Shown: in pieces, positions 44,208-56,138 of the stretch | How the letters are laid out: every line of letters begins with the position of its first letter | Numbering within the stretch: the first letter of the stretch is position 1 | DNA from: Sphingopyxis fribergensis | GTDB lineage: Bacteria > Pseudomonadota > Alphaproteobacteria > Sphingomonadales > Sphingomonadaceae | DNA length: 64,000 nt | Assembly (NCBI RefSeq): GCF_000803645.1 | Contig: NZ_CP009122.1 | Location: 4,440,501-4,504,500, forward strand | Reading direction: 5' to 3' | Made by a program: the position numbers and the translations under genes | Notes under the pieces: generated by a model | Told to the model about the DNA's origin: nothing | What the model saw: only the letters and a program-made list of their open reading frames with translations | Database searches by the model: none

Positions 44208-44288
44208 TGCTCTGCGACTCCAGCCCCAATCGGATTCTTCAAATAGGACTCCCTGCGCAACATTGCCAGTGAATCCCGCCAAATTGTT

Positions 44289-44320
44289 GCAACGATTCCG
44301 CTTTTCACCGGAATTGTTGC
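44289..44320. promoter_or_regulatory. Inverted repeat in the divergent gap before DUF3576
   Basis: GCAACGATTCCG (44289-44300) and CGGAATTGTTGC (44309-44320) are inverted arms with one mismatch around an eight-base loop. AATTGTTGC also occurs once just upstream at 44282-44290. The gap 44208-44485 between the exported protein gene and the DUF3576 gene holds no other clear feature. The palindrome may be an operator for either divergent gene or an RNA hairpin. Confidence 0.45.
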
Positions 44321-44485
44321 CCGATCAGCACAGTGCGTTTCAAATCTGACCAGAATCTGAACGGCCGACTCGCAGAAATTGCCGCGCTTGCAGGGGGACG
44401 GCAAGGGCGATAGAGACGCTGGCAATTCCGTTCCGCGCGGCCGATTTCCACGTCGGACGGGCTTCAAAAGATAAGGTGTATCCGC

Positions 44486-44959
44486 ATGTCCCAGCTTTCC
44501 GTCCCTGCCCGGTTTGGCGCCATGTTCGGTCGCCGTCCGGCCGCGCTCGCGTTGCTCGGGCTCGCGGCGCTTGGCCTTTCGGCGTGCGCGAACAAGGAAC
44601 GCCCGCGCGCCGACCTCGCCGCCAGCCAGGTGACAACGATCGGTGTCAACAGCTATTTGTGGCGCGCCTCGCTCGATGCCCTGTCGTTCATGCCGCTGCT
44701 GCAGGCCGATTCGGCGGGCGGCGTCGTGATCACCGACTGGTATGCGAACCCTGCGAACCCGGGCGAGCGAATGAAGGTCACCGTGTCGATCCTCGACCAG
44801 GACCTGCGCGCCGACGCGCTGCGCGTTGCGGCCTCGCGCCAAGTGGCGCAGGGCGGCACCTGGGTCGACGCGCCGGTTCAGGCGGCGACGGTTCAGAAGC
44901 TCGAGGAAATCATCCTCACCCGCGCCCGCGATCTGCGCCGCGGCGCCATCAGGGACTAA
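44486..44959 (+). CDS. DUF3576-family lipoprotein
   Basis: 157 residues. Lipoprotein signal ALALLGLAALGLSAC with the acylated Cys near 34, then the conserved block TIGVNSYLWRASLDALSFMP and ADSAGGVVITDWYANP of DUF3576, a family found upstream of leuS in many alphaproteobacteria. Likely attached to the outer membrane on the periplasmic side. The order DUF3576-leuS-lptE-holA suggests co-transcription and a possible link to outer-membrane assembly; the molecular role is unknown. ATG at 44486, with AAGGTG upstream. Confidence 0.9.
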   Translation: MSQLSVPARFGAMFGRRPAALALLGLAALGLSACANKERPRADLAASQVTTIGVNSYLWRASLDALSFMPLLQADSAGGVVITDWYANPANPGERMKVTVSILDQDLRADALRVAASRQVAQGGTWVDAPVQAATVQKLEEIILTRARDLRRGAIRD

Positions 44960-45011
44960 TCCGGCGGCGCGCCCTTCGCGCCACCGACCAGACTAACGGG
45001 GTAACCGACGA

Positions 45012-47561
45012 ATGACCCGCGAACCGCGCTTTGGCGCCCTCGCTGCCGACGCCCGCTGGCAAAAGGCGTGGGAGGCGGCAAACAGCTTTGCCACGACCGA
45101 TACGGCCGACAAGCCGAAATCCTATATCCTCGAGATGTTCCCCTATCCGTCGGGGCGCATCCACATGGGGCATGTTCGCAACTATGCGATGGGCGACGTG
45201 CTTGCGCGCTTCAAGCGGATGACCGGCCACGACGTGCTCCATCCGATGGGCTGGGACGCGTTCGGCATGCCTGCCGAAAATGCCGCGATGGAAAAGGGCG
45301 TCCATCCCGGCGGCTGGACGCGCGACAATATCGCAGCAATGCGCGGCCAGCTGAAGCGCCTCGGCCTCGCGATCGACTGGAGCCGCGAACTCGCGACCTG
45401 CGAACCCGATTATTATGGGCAGGAACAGGCGCTGTTCCTCGACCTGTTCGCCGCGGGGCTCGTCACCCGCAAGCACAGCTATGTCAATTGGGACCCGGTC
45501 GACATGACGGTGCTCGCGAACGAGCAGGTGATCGATGGCCGCGGCTGGCGCTCGGGCGCGCTCGTCGAAAAGAAGAAATTGTCGCAGTGGTTTTTGAAGA
45601 TCACCGACTTCGCCGACGAACTGCTCGACGGATTGGACAGCCTCGATAGCTGGCCCGACAAGGTGCGGCTGATGCAGGAAAACTGGATCGGCAAGTCGCA
45701 GGGGCTGGAATTCAGCTTCAAGCTTGTCGGTGGCGGGACGGGCTTCGACGTCTTCACGACGCGCCCCGACACGCTGTACGGCGCGAGCTTTGCGGCGATT
45801 TCACCCGATCATCCGATGGCCGAGCGGATGGCGCAGGACGCCCCTGAACTCGCCGAATTTATCGCCGAATGCCGGCGTCAGGGCACATCCGCGGAGCAGC
45901 TGGAGACTGCGGAAAAGCTGGGCTTCGATACGGGGTTGGCGGTCGAACATCCGCTCGATCCCGAATTTCACCTGCCCGTTTGGGTCGTGAACTATGTGCT
46001 GATGGACTATGGCACCGGCGCGATCTTCGGCTGTCCGGCGCACGACCAGCGCGACCTCGATTTCGCGCGCAAATATGAACTGCCGGTCCACCGCGTGATC
46101 GCCGACGGCGACGAGACGGCGCAGCATTTCACGGGCGACGAGGCTTACACCGGCCCCGGAAAATTAGTGAACAGTCACTTCCTCGACGGCATGAACATCG
46201 ACGAGGCCAAGGCGGCGATCGTTTCGCGCGCCGAGCATGAAGGCTGGGGCAAGGGCACCACCGTATGGCGCCTGCGCGACTGGGGCGTTTCGCGTCAGCG
46301 CTATTGGGGCACGCCGATTCCGTTCATCCATTGCCACAGCTGCGGTGTCGTCCCCGTCCCCAAGGACCAGCTGCCCGTCGTGCTGCCCGAGGATGTCGAC
46401 TTCTCGGTCCCCGGCAATCCGCTTGATCGCCATCCGACCTGGAAGCATGTCCGGTGCCCCATGTGCGACAGTGATGCGGTGCGCGAAACCGACACGCTCG
46501 ACACGTTCGTCGATTCGTCCTGGTATTTCCTGCGCTTCGCGAGCTCGCCGTCGGACAAGCCGTTCGATCCCGAGGTGATCCGCCGCTGGCTGCCCGTCGA
46601 CCAATATATCGGCGGCATCGAGCATGCGATCCTCCATCTGCTCTACGCGCGCTTCTGGACGCGCGCACTGAACAAGATGGGAATGATCGACATCAAAGAG
46701 CCGTTTGCGAGCCTGTTCACGCAGGGCATGGTGACGCACGAAACCTATAGCCGCGTGCAGGGCGAAGGCCTGCCGCCGCTGTATTTCACGCCCGACGAGA
46801 TCGAGCGCAAGGCCGATGGCGCGATCCTGACCGCCGATGGCTATACGGTCGACGTCGGCCGCGTGATCAAAATGTCGAAGTCTAAGAAGAATGTGGTCGA
46901 TCCCGACTTCATCCTCGACCAATATGGCGCCGACGCCGCGCGCTGGTTCATGCTCTCCGACAGCCCGCCCGAGCGCGACCTGCCGTGGAGCGAGGCCGGC
47001 ATCGAAGGCGCGTGGCGGTTCGTCCAGCGCCTGTGGCGGATTTTCGGCGATACCGAAAATGTCGGCGACGGCGGTGAAGACAAGGCGCTTGCGCGCAAGC
47101 TCCACCAGACGATCGCCGGCGTCGCCGCCGATATCGAAGGGCTCGGCTTCAACAAGGCGGTCGCGAAGATCCACGCGCTCGCCAACGACATCGAAAAAGC
47201 GCGGCCCTCGGCGACGCGCGCCGAGGCGTGCCGAACGTTGATCCTGCTCGTCGCGCCGATGTTGCCGCACCTCTCCGAAGAGGCGTGGGCGGCGCTGCCC
47301 GAAGGCCAGCGCACGACGGCGATGATCGCCGACGCCGCATGGCCCGACGCCGATCCGGCACTGCTCGTCGATGACGAGGTGACAATCGCGATCCAGATGG
47401 CGGGTAAGCTGCGCGATACGATGACCATCGCCAAAGGCCTCGATAAGGAAGCGACCGAAGCCGCTGCGCTCGCGCGCCCGCGCATCGTCGAGCTGCTCGC
47501 CGGCGCCGTGCCGAAGAAGGTGATTGTGGTCCCCGACCGTTTGGTGAATATCGTTCCCTGA
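45012..47561 (+). CDS. leuS: Leucyl-tRNA synthetase
   Basis: 849 residues. Class I enzyme with HIGH motif in [15 protein letters not shown] and KMSKS in [15 protein letters not shown], separated by the CP1 editing insert (around 225-420). Charges tRNA-Leu and hydrolyses mischarged products. Full-length, typical of alphaproteobacteria. Its stop codon overlaps the lptE ATG (TGATG), so the two are translationally coupled. Confidence 0.98.
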   Translation: MTREPRFGALAADARWQKAWEAANSFATTDTADKPKSYILEMFPYPSGRIHMGHVRNYAMGDVLARFKRMTGHDVLHPMGWDAFGMPAENAAMEKGVHPGGWTRDNIAAMRGQLKRLGLAIDWSRELATCEPDYYGQEQALFLDLFAAGLVTRKHSYVNWDPVDMTVLANEQVIDGRGWRSGALVEKKKLSQWFLKITDFADELLDGLDSLDSWPDKVRLMQENWIGKSQGLEFSFKLVGGGTGFDVFTTRPDTLYGASFAAISPDHPMAERMAQDAPELAEFIAECRRQGTSAEQLETAEKLGFDTGLAVEHPLDPEFHLPVWVVNYVLMDYGTGAIFGCPAHDQRDLDFARKYELPVHRVIADGDETAQHFTGDEAYTGPGKLVNSHFLDGMNIDEAKAAIVSRAEHEGWGKGTTVWRLRDWGVSRQRYWGTPIPFIHCHSCGVVPVPKDQLPVVLPEDVDFSVPGNPLDRHPTWKHVRCPMCDSDAVRETDTLDTFVDSSWYFLRFASSPSDKPFDPEVIRRWLPVDQYIGGIEHAILHLLYARFWTRALNKMGMIDIKEPFASLFTQGMVTHETYSRVQGEGLPPLYFTPDEIERKADGAILTADGYTVDVGRVIKMSKSKKNVVDPDFILDQYGADAARWFMLSDSPPERDLPWSEAGIEGAWRFVQRLWRIFGDTENVGDGGEDKALARKLHQTIAGVAADIEGLGFNKAVAKIHALANDIEKARPSATRAEACRTLILLVAPMLPHLSEEAWAALPEGQRTTAMIADAAWPDADPALLVDDEVTIAIQMAGKLRDTMTIAKGLDKEATEAAALARPRIVELLAGAVPKKVIVVPDRLVNIVP

Positions 47562-48109
47562 TGCGAACCCTGCTCACATCCTCGCTCGTTGCCGCTTCGC
47601 TCATGCTCGGCGGCTGCGGGCTGCGCCCTTTGTACGCAAATGGCAGCAAGGGCGCGGTGGCGCAGGTGCTCGCCGACGTCGATGTCGCGGCGATCGAGGG
47701 GCATAGCGGCTGGCTCGTCCGCAACGCGCTGCGCGACCGGCTTCAAGCAACGCAGGGGGGGCATGGCGCAGGCAAGCGCCTGCGGCTCGACGTGCGGCTG
47801 GAAGATTCGATCACCGGATTCGGTGTGCGCGCCGACGATGCGGTGACGCGCGAACGCCGCACATTGCGCGCGCGCTATCAGCTTGTGAACGCCGCGACCG
47901 GCGAAGTGCTGCTCGACGCGACGGCCTTCTCCGACGCCGGGATCGATGTCGTCGGCAGCGAATATGCGACGATCGCCGCCGAATCCTCGGCGCTCGAACG
48001 CCTGTCGTCGGCGGTCGCCGACCAGATCGTCGCGCGGATCGCCGTCTTTGCGAACCGTGGCGGCGGCGGGCCGGCTGTTGCGCCCGCCCCGACCCCTGCC
48101 GGGCAATGA
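47561..48109 (+). CDS. lptE: LPS assembly lipoprotein LptE
   Basis: 182 residues. Signal LLTSSLVAASLMLGGCGLRPLY with acylated Cys near 21 and the GLRPLY motif typical of LptE. It binds LptD in the outer membrane to insert lipopolysaccharide. The rest is beta-rich with a Pro/Ala tail. Fused by one base to the leuS stop and followed by holA with a four-base overlap. Confidence 0.93.
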   Translation: MRTLLTSSLVAASLMLGGCGLRPLYANGSKGAVAQVLADVDVAAIEGHSGWLVRNALRDRLQATQGGHGAGKRLRLDVRLEDSITGFGVRADDAVTRERRTLRARYQLVNAATGEVLLDATAFSDAGIDVVGSEYATIAAESSALERLSSAVADQIVARIAVFANRGGGGPAVAPAPTPAGQ

Positions 48110-49137
48110 AGACGGTCAAGCCGAACGAACTCGAACGCCTGTCGCGCCTCGACCCCGCGGTTCGTTTCACCCTCCTCACCGGCCCCGACGAAGCGACGAT
48201 GGAAGCCGTCGCGAGCCATTTGATCGGCCTCGCGGGCAAGGATGCCGAACGGCTTGACCTGGCGGGCACGCAGCTTTCGCAGGACCCGTCGCTGCTCGCC
48301 GCCGAAGCGGCATCAATGTCGCTCTTTTCGTCGGTGCGCGTGATCAAGGTCGAATTGTCGGGGAGCGGCGACGACGGCCTTGCCGCGGTCGAGGCGCTGC
48401 TCGCCGCCGAAATCGCGATCAACCCGGTAATCGCGACCGGCGCGTCGGTCACCGCCAAATCGAAACTCGTCAAACTCGTCGAAGGCTCGGATCATGCGGT
48501 CGCGGCGATCTGCTACCAGCCCGACCGCCGCGCGCTCGTCGGCATCGCGATGGCTGCGGCGCAGGAGCAGGGCCTCAGGCTCGCCAATGCCGAGGCGCAA
48601 TTGCTCGTCGATCTCGTCTCGGGCGATCAGGCGCTGATGCGGCGCGAGATCGAGAAAATGGCGCTTTACCTCGACGCGGGTTCGGATCGACAGCGGCAGG
48701 TGACCGCGGCGGATATCGCCGCATTGGGCGCCGCGACGCACGAGGAAGACGTCAGCGAGTGCATCAATGTCGCGCTGGGCGGCAAGGTGCGCGATCTTCC
48801 TGACATGCTCGCGACCGCCGCCGCGGTGGGCGTCGCCGAAATCCGTATCATCCGCGCGCTCGCGATCCGCGCGACCGCGCTCGCGCGTCTCCGCGCCGAA
48901 GTCGACGGCGGCGCGCATCCCGCGACCGTGGTATCGGCACGGACGAGCGGTATCTTCTGGAAGGAGCGCGCCGCCGTGACCGCGCAGCTCCATATATGGG
49001 ATTCGGTGCGCATCGCGCGGCTGATGAGCCGATTGCTCGACTGCGAACGCGCGCTGAAGGCGTCGGGGACCGCCGGCGGCGTATTGTTCCGCAAATTGAT
49101 GACCGACATCGCGCATCAGGCGGCGCGGGCGCGCTAG
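48106..49137 (+). CDS. holA: DNA polymerase III subunit delta
   Basis: 343 residues. The clamp-loader delta subunit has a degenerate AAA+ domain (FTLLTGPDEATMEAV at the start), a helical lid and the collar domain; the sequence IATGASVTAKSKLVKL is typical of HolA. It opens the beta clamp during loading. The start overlaps the lptE stop (ATGA), a very common order in proteobacteria. Followed by a structured repeat element. Confidence 0.95.
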   Translation: MKTVKPNELERLSRLDPAVRFTLLTGPDEATMEAVASHLIGLAGKDAERLDLAGTQLSQDPSLLAAEAASMSLFSSVRVIKVELSGSGDDGLAAVEALLAAEIAINPVIATGASVTAKSKLVKLVEGSDHAVAAICYQPDRRALVGIAMAAAQEQGLRLANAEAQLLVDLVSGDQALMRREIEKMALYLDAGSDRQRQVTAADIAALGAATHEEDVSECINVALGGKVRDLPDMLATAAAVGVAEIRIIRALAIRATALARLRAEVDGGAHPATVVSARTSGIFWKERAAVTAQLHIWDSVRIARLMSRLLDCERALKASGTAGGVLFRKLMTDIAHQAARAR

Positions 49138-49173
49138 CGGCAGGGGCAGCTTCCGACCGGAAGCAGAAATAAT

Positions 49174-49284
49174 ATCCTCCCTGTGGCGTGGCCATGGGGA
49201 GGTAGCAGCGCGAAGCGCTGACGGAGGGGCCAATGGCGCGAGGTCGCGGCCCCTCCACCACCATGGCTTCGCCACAGGGAGGAT
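49174..49284. repeat. 111-base structured repeat with 15-base perfect inverted ends, copy 1
   Basis: ATCCTCCCTGTGGCG (49174-49188) and CGCCACAGGGAGGAT (49270-49284) are perfect inverted ends, extended inward by GCCATGG/CCATGGC. Inside, AGCGCGAAGCGCT is a small hairpin and GGAGGGGCC pairs with GGCCCCTCC. It fills the space between holA and the convergent SRPBCC gene. A second copy at 60054-60191 shares the ends and a 30-base core. Not coding, though an open frame passes through it. Confidence 0.85.
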
Positions 49285-49312
49285 TAACGTCAGCTAACCA
49301 CCCCAAACATCG

Positions 49313-49780
49313 CTAAAGCCCCGCTTCCATCCCCTTCAACAATCCCCGCCAATGCTCCCCCAGCCGCCGCTGGAACAGCATCAATTCGAATCCGTGCCGT
49401 GCAACATGCTTTTGCGGGACCGCATCCCAGCCGCGATGCTCGACCGTCACGCGCGTCTCGTCGCCCACCGCTTCGAAGCGCACATCGACTTCGGTCGCCT
49501 GATCGGGCTTGAAGCTCGGGAGTCGCCAGCCGAATGACAGCCGCTCGCCGGGCAGCCAGTGGTACACCGCGCCGATCTCCCACTCCTTGCCATCGTCGAA
49601 GCGTGTAACGAGCCGCCCGCCCGGCCCTGCGGGGTCGAAGCGCAGCGCACCATCGCCCCCCCGCGAGAGCTGGAACAAGGGATGGCTTGTCCACCACCGC
49701 CCGATGTCGCGGGTGAAGGCGGTGAACGCCTCCTCGGGCGACACCGCGACGCGCAGCGCGACGATCACCGCGGCGCTCAT
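49313..49780 (-). CDS. SRPBCC/AHSA1-family protein
   Basis: 155 residues. Lipid- or ligand-binding START-like fold related to AHSA1: VAVSPEEAFTAFTRDIGRWW and RLVTRFDDGKEWEIGAVYHW mark the family. Often encoded with an ArsR repressor, as here; the pair overlaps by four bases. The ligand is unknown. Third gene of the VOC-ArsR-SRPBCC operon. Confidence 0.88.
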   Translation of the reverse strand: MSAAVIVALRVAVSPEEAFTAFTRDIGRWWTSHPLFQLSRGGDGALRFDPAGPGGRLVTRFDDGKEWEIGAVYHWLPGERLSFGWRLPSFKPDQATEVDVRFEAVGDETRVTVEHRGWDAVPQKHVARHGFELMLFQRRLGEHWRGLLKGMEAGL

Positions 49781-50103
49781 TCACCGTCCTCGACATGGGC
49801 CTTGAACGCGCCAAGCTGGTGCGCCCAAAGCGCCTCGGTCTCGGCGAGCCATTGCTTGAGTTCGGCAGTCGCACCGTCTTTCAGGCTGTAGATACGCACG
49901 CGCGCGTCGAAGTCGGGATGCCCGTCCTTGACCAGCCCGCCTTCCTTCAGCGCGCGCAAATGGCGGCTCATCGCCGGCGGCGCGAGGCCGAGGTCGGCCG
50001 CGAGTTCGCCCGCGCTGCGCGGTCGCACGCCCAGCAGCTCGATCGCGCGCCGACGTTTCGGATCGGCAAGCGCGCCCAGCATCCGGTCGAGCGCCGCGCT
50101 CAA
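49777..50103 (-). CDS. ArsR-family transcriptional regulator
   Basis: About 108 residues. Winged helix-turn-helix: MLGALADPKRRRAIELL, GELAADLGLAPPAMSRHLRAL as recognition helix, then the wing around DARVRIYSL. No cysteine pairs, so it is not the arsenic-sensing type. The start is TTG 50103 with a four-base overlap with the VOC stop, or ATG 50082. It probably represses its own operon, binding the AT-rich region before the VOC gene. Confidence 0.85.
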   Translation of the reverse strand: MSAALDRMLGALADPKRRRAIELLGVRPRSAGELAADLGLAPPAMSRHLRALKEGGLVKDGHPDFDARVRIYSLKDGATAELKQWLAETEALWAHQLGAFKAHVEDGE

Positions 50104-50573
50104 TCGTCGAGCCGCGTCTTGGTCGTGAAGCCGCCCTCGGCATCCCACTCTTCAGACGTCTTCTCCTCGACCGTGACGCCAAAGGTCCAGATATGCCCCT
50201 CGGGATCCTTCGCACGATAGGTGCGGTCGCCATAGAATTGGGTTTCGGGAGCGGCGATGATATCGGCGCCCGCGGCGCGCGCCGTTTCGCAATGCGCGTC
50301 GATATTCTCGCCCACGCCGAGCTGGACATGCACCGTCTGGCTGTTCTTGCCGCCGAGGTTTGCAGGGCTACGATGGTCGTCGGACCATTCATTGCCGATC
50401 ATGATCGACGAATTTCCATATTCCATTTCGCTGTGTGCCAGATTGCCGTCGGCATCGAGCAGTACGAAGGTCGGTTCGAACCCGAACGCCTTTTCCAACC
50501 AGCGGAACGCCGCCTTGGCATCCTTGTAGCAGACGGCACTGGAAAGTCCCTTGGAACGCGGATGATCGGCCAT
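50100..50573 (-). CDS. VOC-family protein (glyoxalase/bleomycin resistance-like)
   Basis: 157 residues. Two beta-alpha-beta-beta-beta modules, the first with KGLSSAVCYKDAKAAFRWLE, the second with NIDAHCETARAAGADII and GDRTYRAKDPEGHIWTFG, of the PhnB/VOC type. Members isomerise, dioxygenate or bind small molecules; the function here is unknown. ATG at 50573 with GGGAGACC upstream; a longer frame to 50606 has no ribosome-binding site. First gene of the operon with ArsR and SRPBCC. Confidence 0.85.
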   Translation of the reverse strand: MADHPRSKGLSSAVCYKDAKAAFRWLEKAFGFEPTFVLLDADGNLAHSEMEYGNSSIMIGNEWSDDHRSPANLGGKNSQTVHVQLGVGENIDAHCETARAAGADIIAAPETQFYGDRTYRAKDPEGHIWTFGVTVEEKTSEEWDAEGGFTTKTRLDD

Positions 50574-50602
50574 ATCTGGTCTCCCGATTCGGATAGATGA
50601 TT

Positions 50603-50640
50603 TCACTTTTATAGAATATTTCTAGAAAAATGAAAATACA
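50603..50640. promoter_or_regulatory. AT-rich promoter/operator region before the VOC gene
   Basis: This 38-base stretch is the lowest-GC patch of the neighbourhood and contains the perfect palindrome TTTCTAGAAA (50619-50628), flanked by ATAGAATA. On the minus strand, TTGTAT and TATAAA-like sequences give a plausible promoter. It is a natural binding site for the ArsR regulator of the same operon, and also lies 34 bases before the divergent glutaminase gene. Confidence 0.45.
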
Positions 50641-50673
50641 AGCTTTGTGTGGTGATTATGCTAGGCGAAGCTG

Positions 50674-51603
50674 ATGACCGACGACCTCAAGAGCCATATC
50701 GACGAGGCGATGACACTGGCCGCAGCGCATCTCGGCCGGGGTCGCGTCGCCGACTATATCCCAGCGCTCGCCAAGGTCGACCCGAACAAGCTCGGCTTTG
50801 CGCTCGCGCTGCCCGACGGCACCGTCCACACGTCGGGCGACGCCGACGAATCCTTTTCGATCCAGTCGGTGTCGAAGGTGTTTACCTTGGCGCTCGCGCT
50901 GCGCCGCGTCGGCAGTTCTTTGTGGGACAGCGTCGGGCGCGAGCCGTCGGGCAGCGCGTTCAATTCGATCGTCCAGCTCGAAAACGAGCAGGGCATCCCG
51001 CGCAACCCGCTGATCAACGCCGGCGCGATCGCGACGACCGACCGGTTGATCGACGGGCGCAGCGGCGATGCCACCATCGACGAGATCGTCGATTTCATGC
51101 GCGCACGCGCGGGTGACGACAGCATCGGGATCGACTTCGACGTCGCTTTCTCAGAATCCGAAACCGGCGCGCGCAACCGCAGCCTTGCGCATTTCATGGA
51201 TGCGTTCGGAAACCTGACGCATCCGGTCGAACCCGTAGTCGGCGTGTATTTCCGCCAATGTGCGATTGCCATGTCGTGTCGCCAGCTCGCGCGCGCCGGG
51301 CTGTTCCTCGCGATGGAGGGCCGCGATCCGCTGACCGGCGAGCAGCTGGTCGAACCGCACCGCGCGCGGCGCATCAACGCGATCATGATGCTGTGCGGCC
51401 ACTACGACAATTCGGGCGAGTTCGCCTTCCGCGTCGGTTTGCCCGGAAAGAGCGGGGTGGGCGGCGGCATCCTCTGCATCGCGCCGGGGCAGGGATCGAT
51501 CGCGGTCTGGTCACCGGGGCTCAATGAGGCTGGCACCTCATTGGCCGGTGCGGTTGCGCTCGAACATTTCGCCTATGCGGCGGGATGGTCGGTGTTCGAC
51601 TGA
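50674..51603 (+). CDS. glsA: Glutaminase
   Basis: 309 residues, normal for the bacterial glutaminase A family with a beta-lactamase-like fold. The catalytic Ser-x-x-Lys is in [14 protein letters not shown], with [12 protein letters not shown] and the conserved [23 protein letters not shown] segment near the end ([20 protein letters not shown]). Hydrolyses glutamine to glutamate and ammonia. Convergent with rlpA (three bases apart) and divergent from the VOC-ArsR operon. Confidence 0.95.
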   Translation: MTDDLKSHIDEAMTLAAAHLGRGRVADYIPALAKVDPNKLGFALALPDGTVHTSGDADESFSIQSVSKVFTLALALRRVGSSLWDSVGREPSGSAFNSIVQLENEQGIPRNPLINAGAIATTDRLIDGRSGDATIDEIVDFMRARAGDDSIGIDFDVAFSESETGARNRSLAHFMDAFGNLTHPVEPVVGVYFRQCAIAMSCRQLARAGLFLAMEGRDPLTGEQLVEPHRARRINAIMMLCGHYDNSGEFAFRVGLPGKSGVGGGILCIAPGQGSIAVWSPGLNEAGTSLAGAVALEHFAYAAGWSVFD

Positions 51604-51606
51604 TCC

Positions 51607-52023
51607 TTAGTCGTTGCTCAGCAAAGCCAGTTTGACGCGCGCGGTGCCGCTGCGGTGCATGCCGATTTCGCGTGCGGCGGCGGTGCTGACGTCGATCACG
51701 CGGCCGTGTGTAAATGGGCCGCGGTCGTTGATGCGGACGACCACGCTGTCGCCGTTCAAGGTGTTGGTGACGCGCACCAGGCTGCCGAAGGGAAGCGAGC
51801 GATGCGCTGCGGTGAGCTGGCCGGGGTCGAAGCGTTCGCCGCTCGCGGTGCGGTTTCCGGCAAGCTCATTGCCATAATAGCTCGCCATCCCGCCGCCGAT
51901 CTCGGTTTCGGCATCGTCCGGCTGGACGATCTCGGCGATCGGATTGTCCGTGATTTCGACTTCCTGCGCCGCGGCCGAAGCCGTGAGCAAAAGCGGAAGC
52001 AGCATGGCTGTAAAGGCCCGCAT
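51607..52023 (-). CDS. RlpA-like double-psi beta-barrel protein
   Basis: 138 residues. Signal peptide [17 protein letters not shown], then a double-psi beta-barrel with [31 protein letters not shown] and [10 protein letters not shown], and a catalytic-type Asp in VIDVS. RlpA cuts peptidoglycan strands without stem peptides during septation. The SPOR domain that usually targets RlpA to septa is absent, so this is a minimal form; no lipobox Cys either. Located between glsA and gyrB. Confidence 0.88.
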   Translation of the reverse strand: MRAFTAMLLPLLLTASAAAQEVEITDNPIAEIVQPDDAETEIGGGMASYYGNELAGNRTASGERFDPGQLTAAHRSLPFGSLVRVTNTLNGDSVVVRINDRGPFTHGRVIDVSTAAAREIGMHRSGTARVKLALLSND

Positions 52024-52156
52024 GACATCATCCCCTTGTCAGAGGAGGCGCCAAAAGCATTCGCGGCCTGCCAAGACAAGCCGCCGCGCGTTGGACTGAA
52101 GCGATTTTACGTCCGGATGTTCGATTTGTTCAGATTTAACGGAACAATAACTGTAA

Positions 52157-54820
<2,664 letters not shown>

Positions 54821-54833
54821 CTAGTTTCGCGGC

Positions 54834-55268
54834 ATGAAACACCGTCTCGCTTATCCGCTCGCCGCCGCCCTCACGCTCTCGCTCGCCGCGTGCAGCCAGC
54901 CTGCGCCGCCGGCCGACAATGCCCCAGCCGTCGCGGGCGAACCCCTCGCGACGCGCGCGGTGATGATCGGCACCGAAGGACCCAGCCTTCCCGCCTGTTC
55001 GAGCATCAGCCGCGTCAAGTCGGGCGGAACCGACGTCTATTGGGCGCCGAACGAGGTGCGCGCGGTCAAGGCGAAGCTAGCCGGCGGCGCCAATGTGTCG
55101 CTGTGCGAAGCGGCCGAGAATGACGCCTGGTTCGGCGTCGTCTTCGCGGCGCCCGGAACCGATCCCGACATGTGCGGCGTCGGCAAGTCGGTAGCGAACG
55201 CGCGCGAATATCAGGGCCCGTGCCGCTGGGGCTGGATCAAGGGCGGCACGGTCCAGCTGGGCGGCTAA
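54834..55268 (+). CDS. Hypothetical lipoprotein
   Basis: 144 residues. Lipoprotein signal AALTLSLAAC with acylated Cys near 20, then a periplasmic part with Cys in LPACSSI, VSLCEAA, DMCGVG and GPCRWGW, which could form two disulfides. ATG at 54834. The gene stands alone between gyrB (divergent) and a 360-base gap. I do not recognise the family. Confidence 0.75.
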   Translation: MKHRLAYPLAAALTLSLAACSQPAPPADNAPAVAGEPLATRAVMIGTEGPSLPACSSISRVKSGGTDVYWAPNEVRAVKAKLAGGANVSLCEAAENDAWFGVVFAAPGTDPDMCGVGKSVANAREYQGPCRWGWIKGGTVQLGG

Positions 55269-55319
55269 CACCACAAAAGCCCCGCATGCGTATGTTCGAT
55301 TTGTGCTCTTTATGGCCTT

Positions 55320-55372
55320 AAGGCGACAAAGGATTCGGACAAGCGCACCGAAACTGTCTCCTTTGTCGCTTT
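55320..55372. repeat. Inverted repeat with 14-base arms
   Basis: AAGGCGACAAAGGA (55320-55333) and TCCTTTGTCGCTTT (55359-55372) are inverted copies with one mismatch, around a 25-base loop. It lies 50 bases after the lipoprotein stop. No T-run follows, so it is not a clear terminator. Confidence 0.6.
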
Positions 55373-55514
55373 AGAGATATGCAGGATATTGCGCGCGCAG
55401 GGAAGGTCGACGATCCAAAGAGCCGGCGGAGAGGCTGGCACAGCCGGACAATGTAGGAAAGCATTCTTTCTTTCGTCGGGAAACGACCAGAAGTTGCCGT
55501 TCTACTTCTTGCTT

Positions 55515-55586
55515 CGTCATCCCCGCGAAAGCGGGGACCCAGCGTGCTGACGTCGCAACTGGGTTCCCGCTTTCGCGGGAATGACG
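55515..55586. repeat. 72-base palindromic repeat, copy 2
   Basis: Left end CGTCATCCCCGCGAAAGCGG and right end CTTTCGCGGGAATGACG. Same length and almost the same ends as the element at 17622-17693; the left arm has CCCC/GGGG where the other has TCCC/GGGA, a compensatory change that keeps the left hairpin paired. Located between a lipoprotein gene and the end of the MoxR operon. Confidence 0.85.
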
Positions 55587-55629
55587 AAATTGGGAATGGC
55601 CGTTTCCCACCCCAAAGCCGACATCCCGG

Positions 55630-56136
55630 CTACCGGCAATCCTCGATCACGCGGCCGATCTCCGACTGCACCGGCAGCGTCAGCGCGCCGCCGCCGGGCG
55701 TTTCGAGCGCGAAACGCCCGCGGCTGAAGGCGATGCGGTCGAGCCGCGGGTCGCGGCTGGCGAGGTTCGCGCTGCCGCCGTCGAAGCGGATCTGGTCGGT
55801 GCCGGCGCTGGTGCGCAGGCTGACATTGCCCGCGAGCGCCGAAGTCATGCGGATGCCGCCGCCGCTGCACGTCATGCTGAGCAACGGGTTTGCGCTTCCC
55901 GTCGGAACGAAGGCGGCGGTGCGGCTGCCCGCATCATAGCGCCAGGCGCCCGCGTCGACCGCGCGGTCCTCCCAGCCCGACGCCGGGGTCGGCAGCGGCG
56001 CGGGTGTCGGCGCGGGAGCGACCGGGCGCGGAGGGGGAGGCGGGGCTTCGGGTTGCGGGATCGCGGTGCAGCCCGCGACGATGAGCATCAGCGCGCCCGC
56101 GGCGCCATAGCGAAAACCCGACTGCCTGCTTATCAT
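55630..56136 (-). CDS. Hypothetical lipoprotein, last gene of the MoxR operon
   Basis: 168 residues from ATG 56136. Lipoprotein signal AAGALMLIVAGC, then a Pro-rich linker (PQPEAPPPPPRPVAPAPTPA) and a beta-rich domain with WRYDAGSRTAAFVPTGSANP and a C-terminal Cys. AGGGA lies 10 bases upstream, and the previous stop codon is two bases before the start. No family recognised. Probably exposed at the outer membrane; a role in the operon is not clear. Confidence 0.75.
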   Translation of the reverse strand: MISRQSGFRYGAAGALMLIVAGCTAIPQPEAPPPPPRPVAPAPTPAPLPTPASGWEDRAVDAGAWRYDAGSRTAAFVPTGSANPLLSMTCSGGGIRMTSALAGNVSLRTSAGTDQIRFDGGSANLASRDPRLDRIAFSRGRFALETPGGGALTLPVQSEIGRVIEDCR

Positions 56137-56138
56137 CT

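Larger units (their letters stand above)
55269..55629. other. 361-base intergenic gap
   Basis: No credible gene is visible. It contains a 53-base inverted repeat at 55320-55372, a 72-base dispersed repeat at 55515-55586, and a stretch (about 55373-55514) in which nothing recognisable is found. The base composition is less GC-biased than coding DNA. Open frames that cross it are composed largely of the repeat. Confidence 0.6.

Noticed and set aside
55371..55610. 79-codon minus-strand frame after the lipoprotein gene
   Set aside because: Consists mainly of the translated 72-base repeat; the same peptide arises wherever the repeat occurs.
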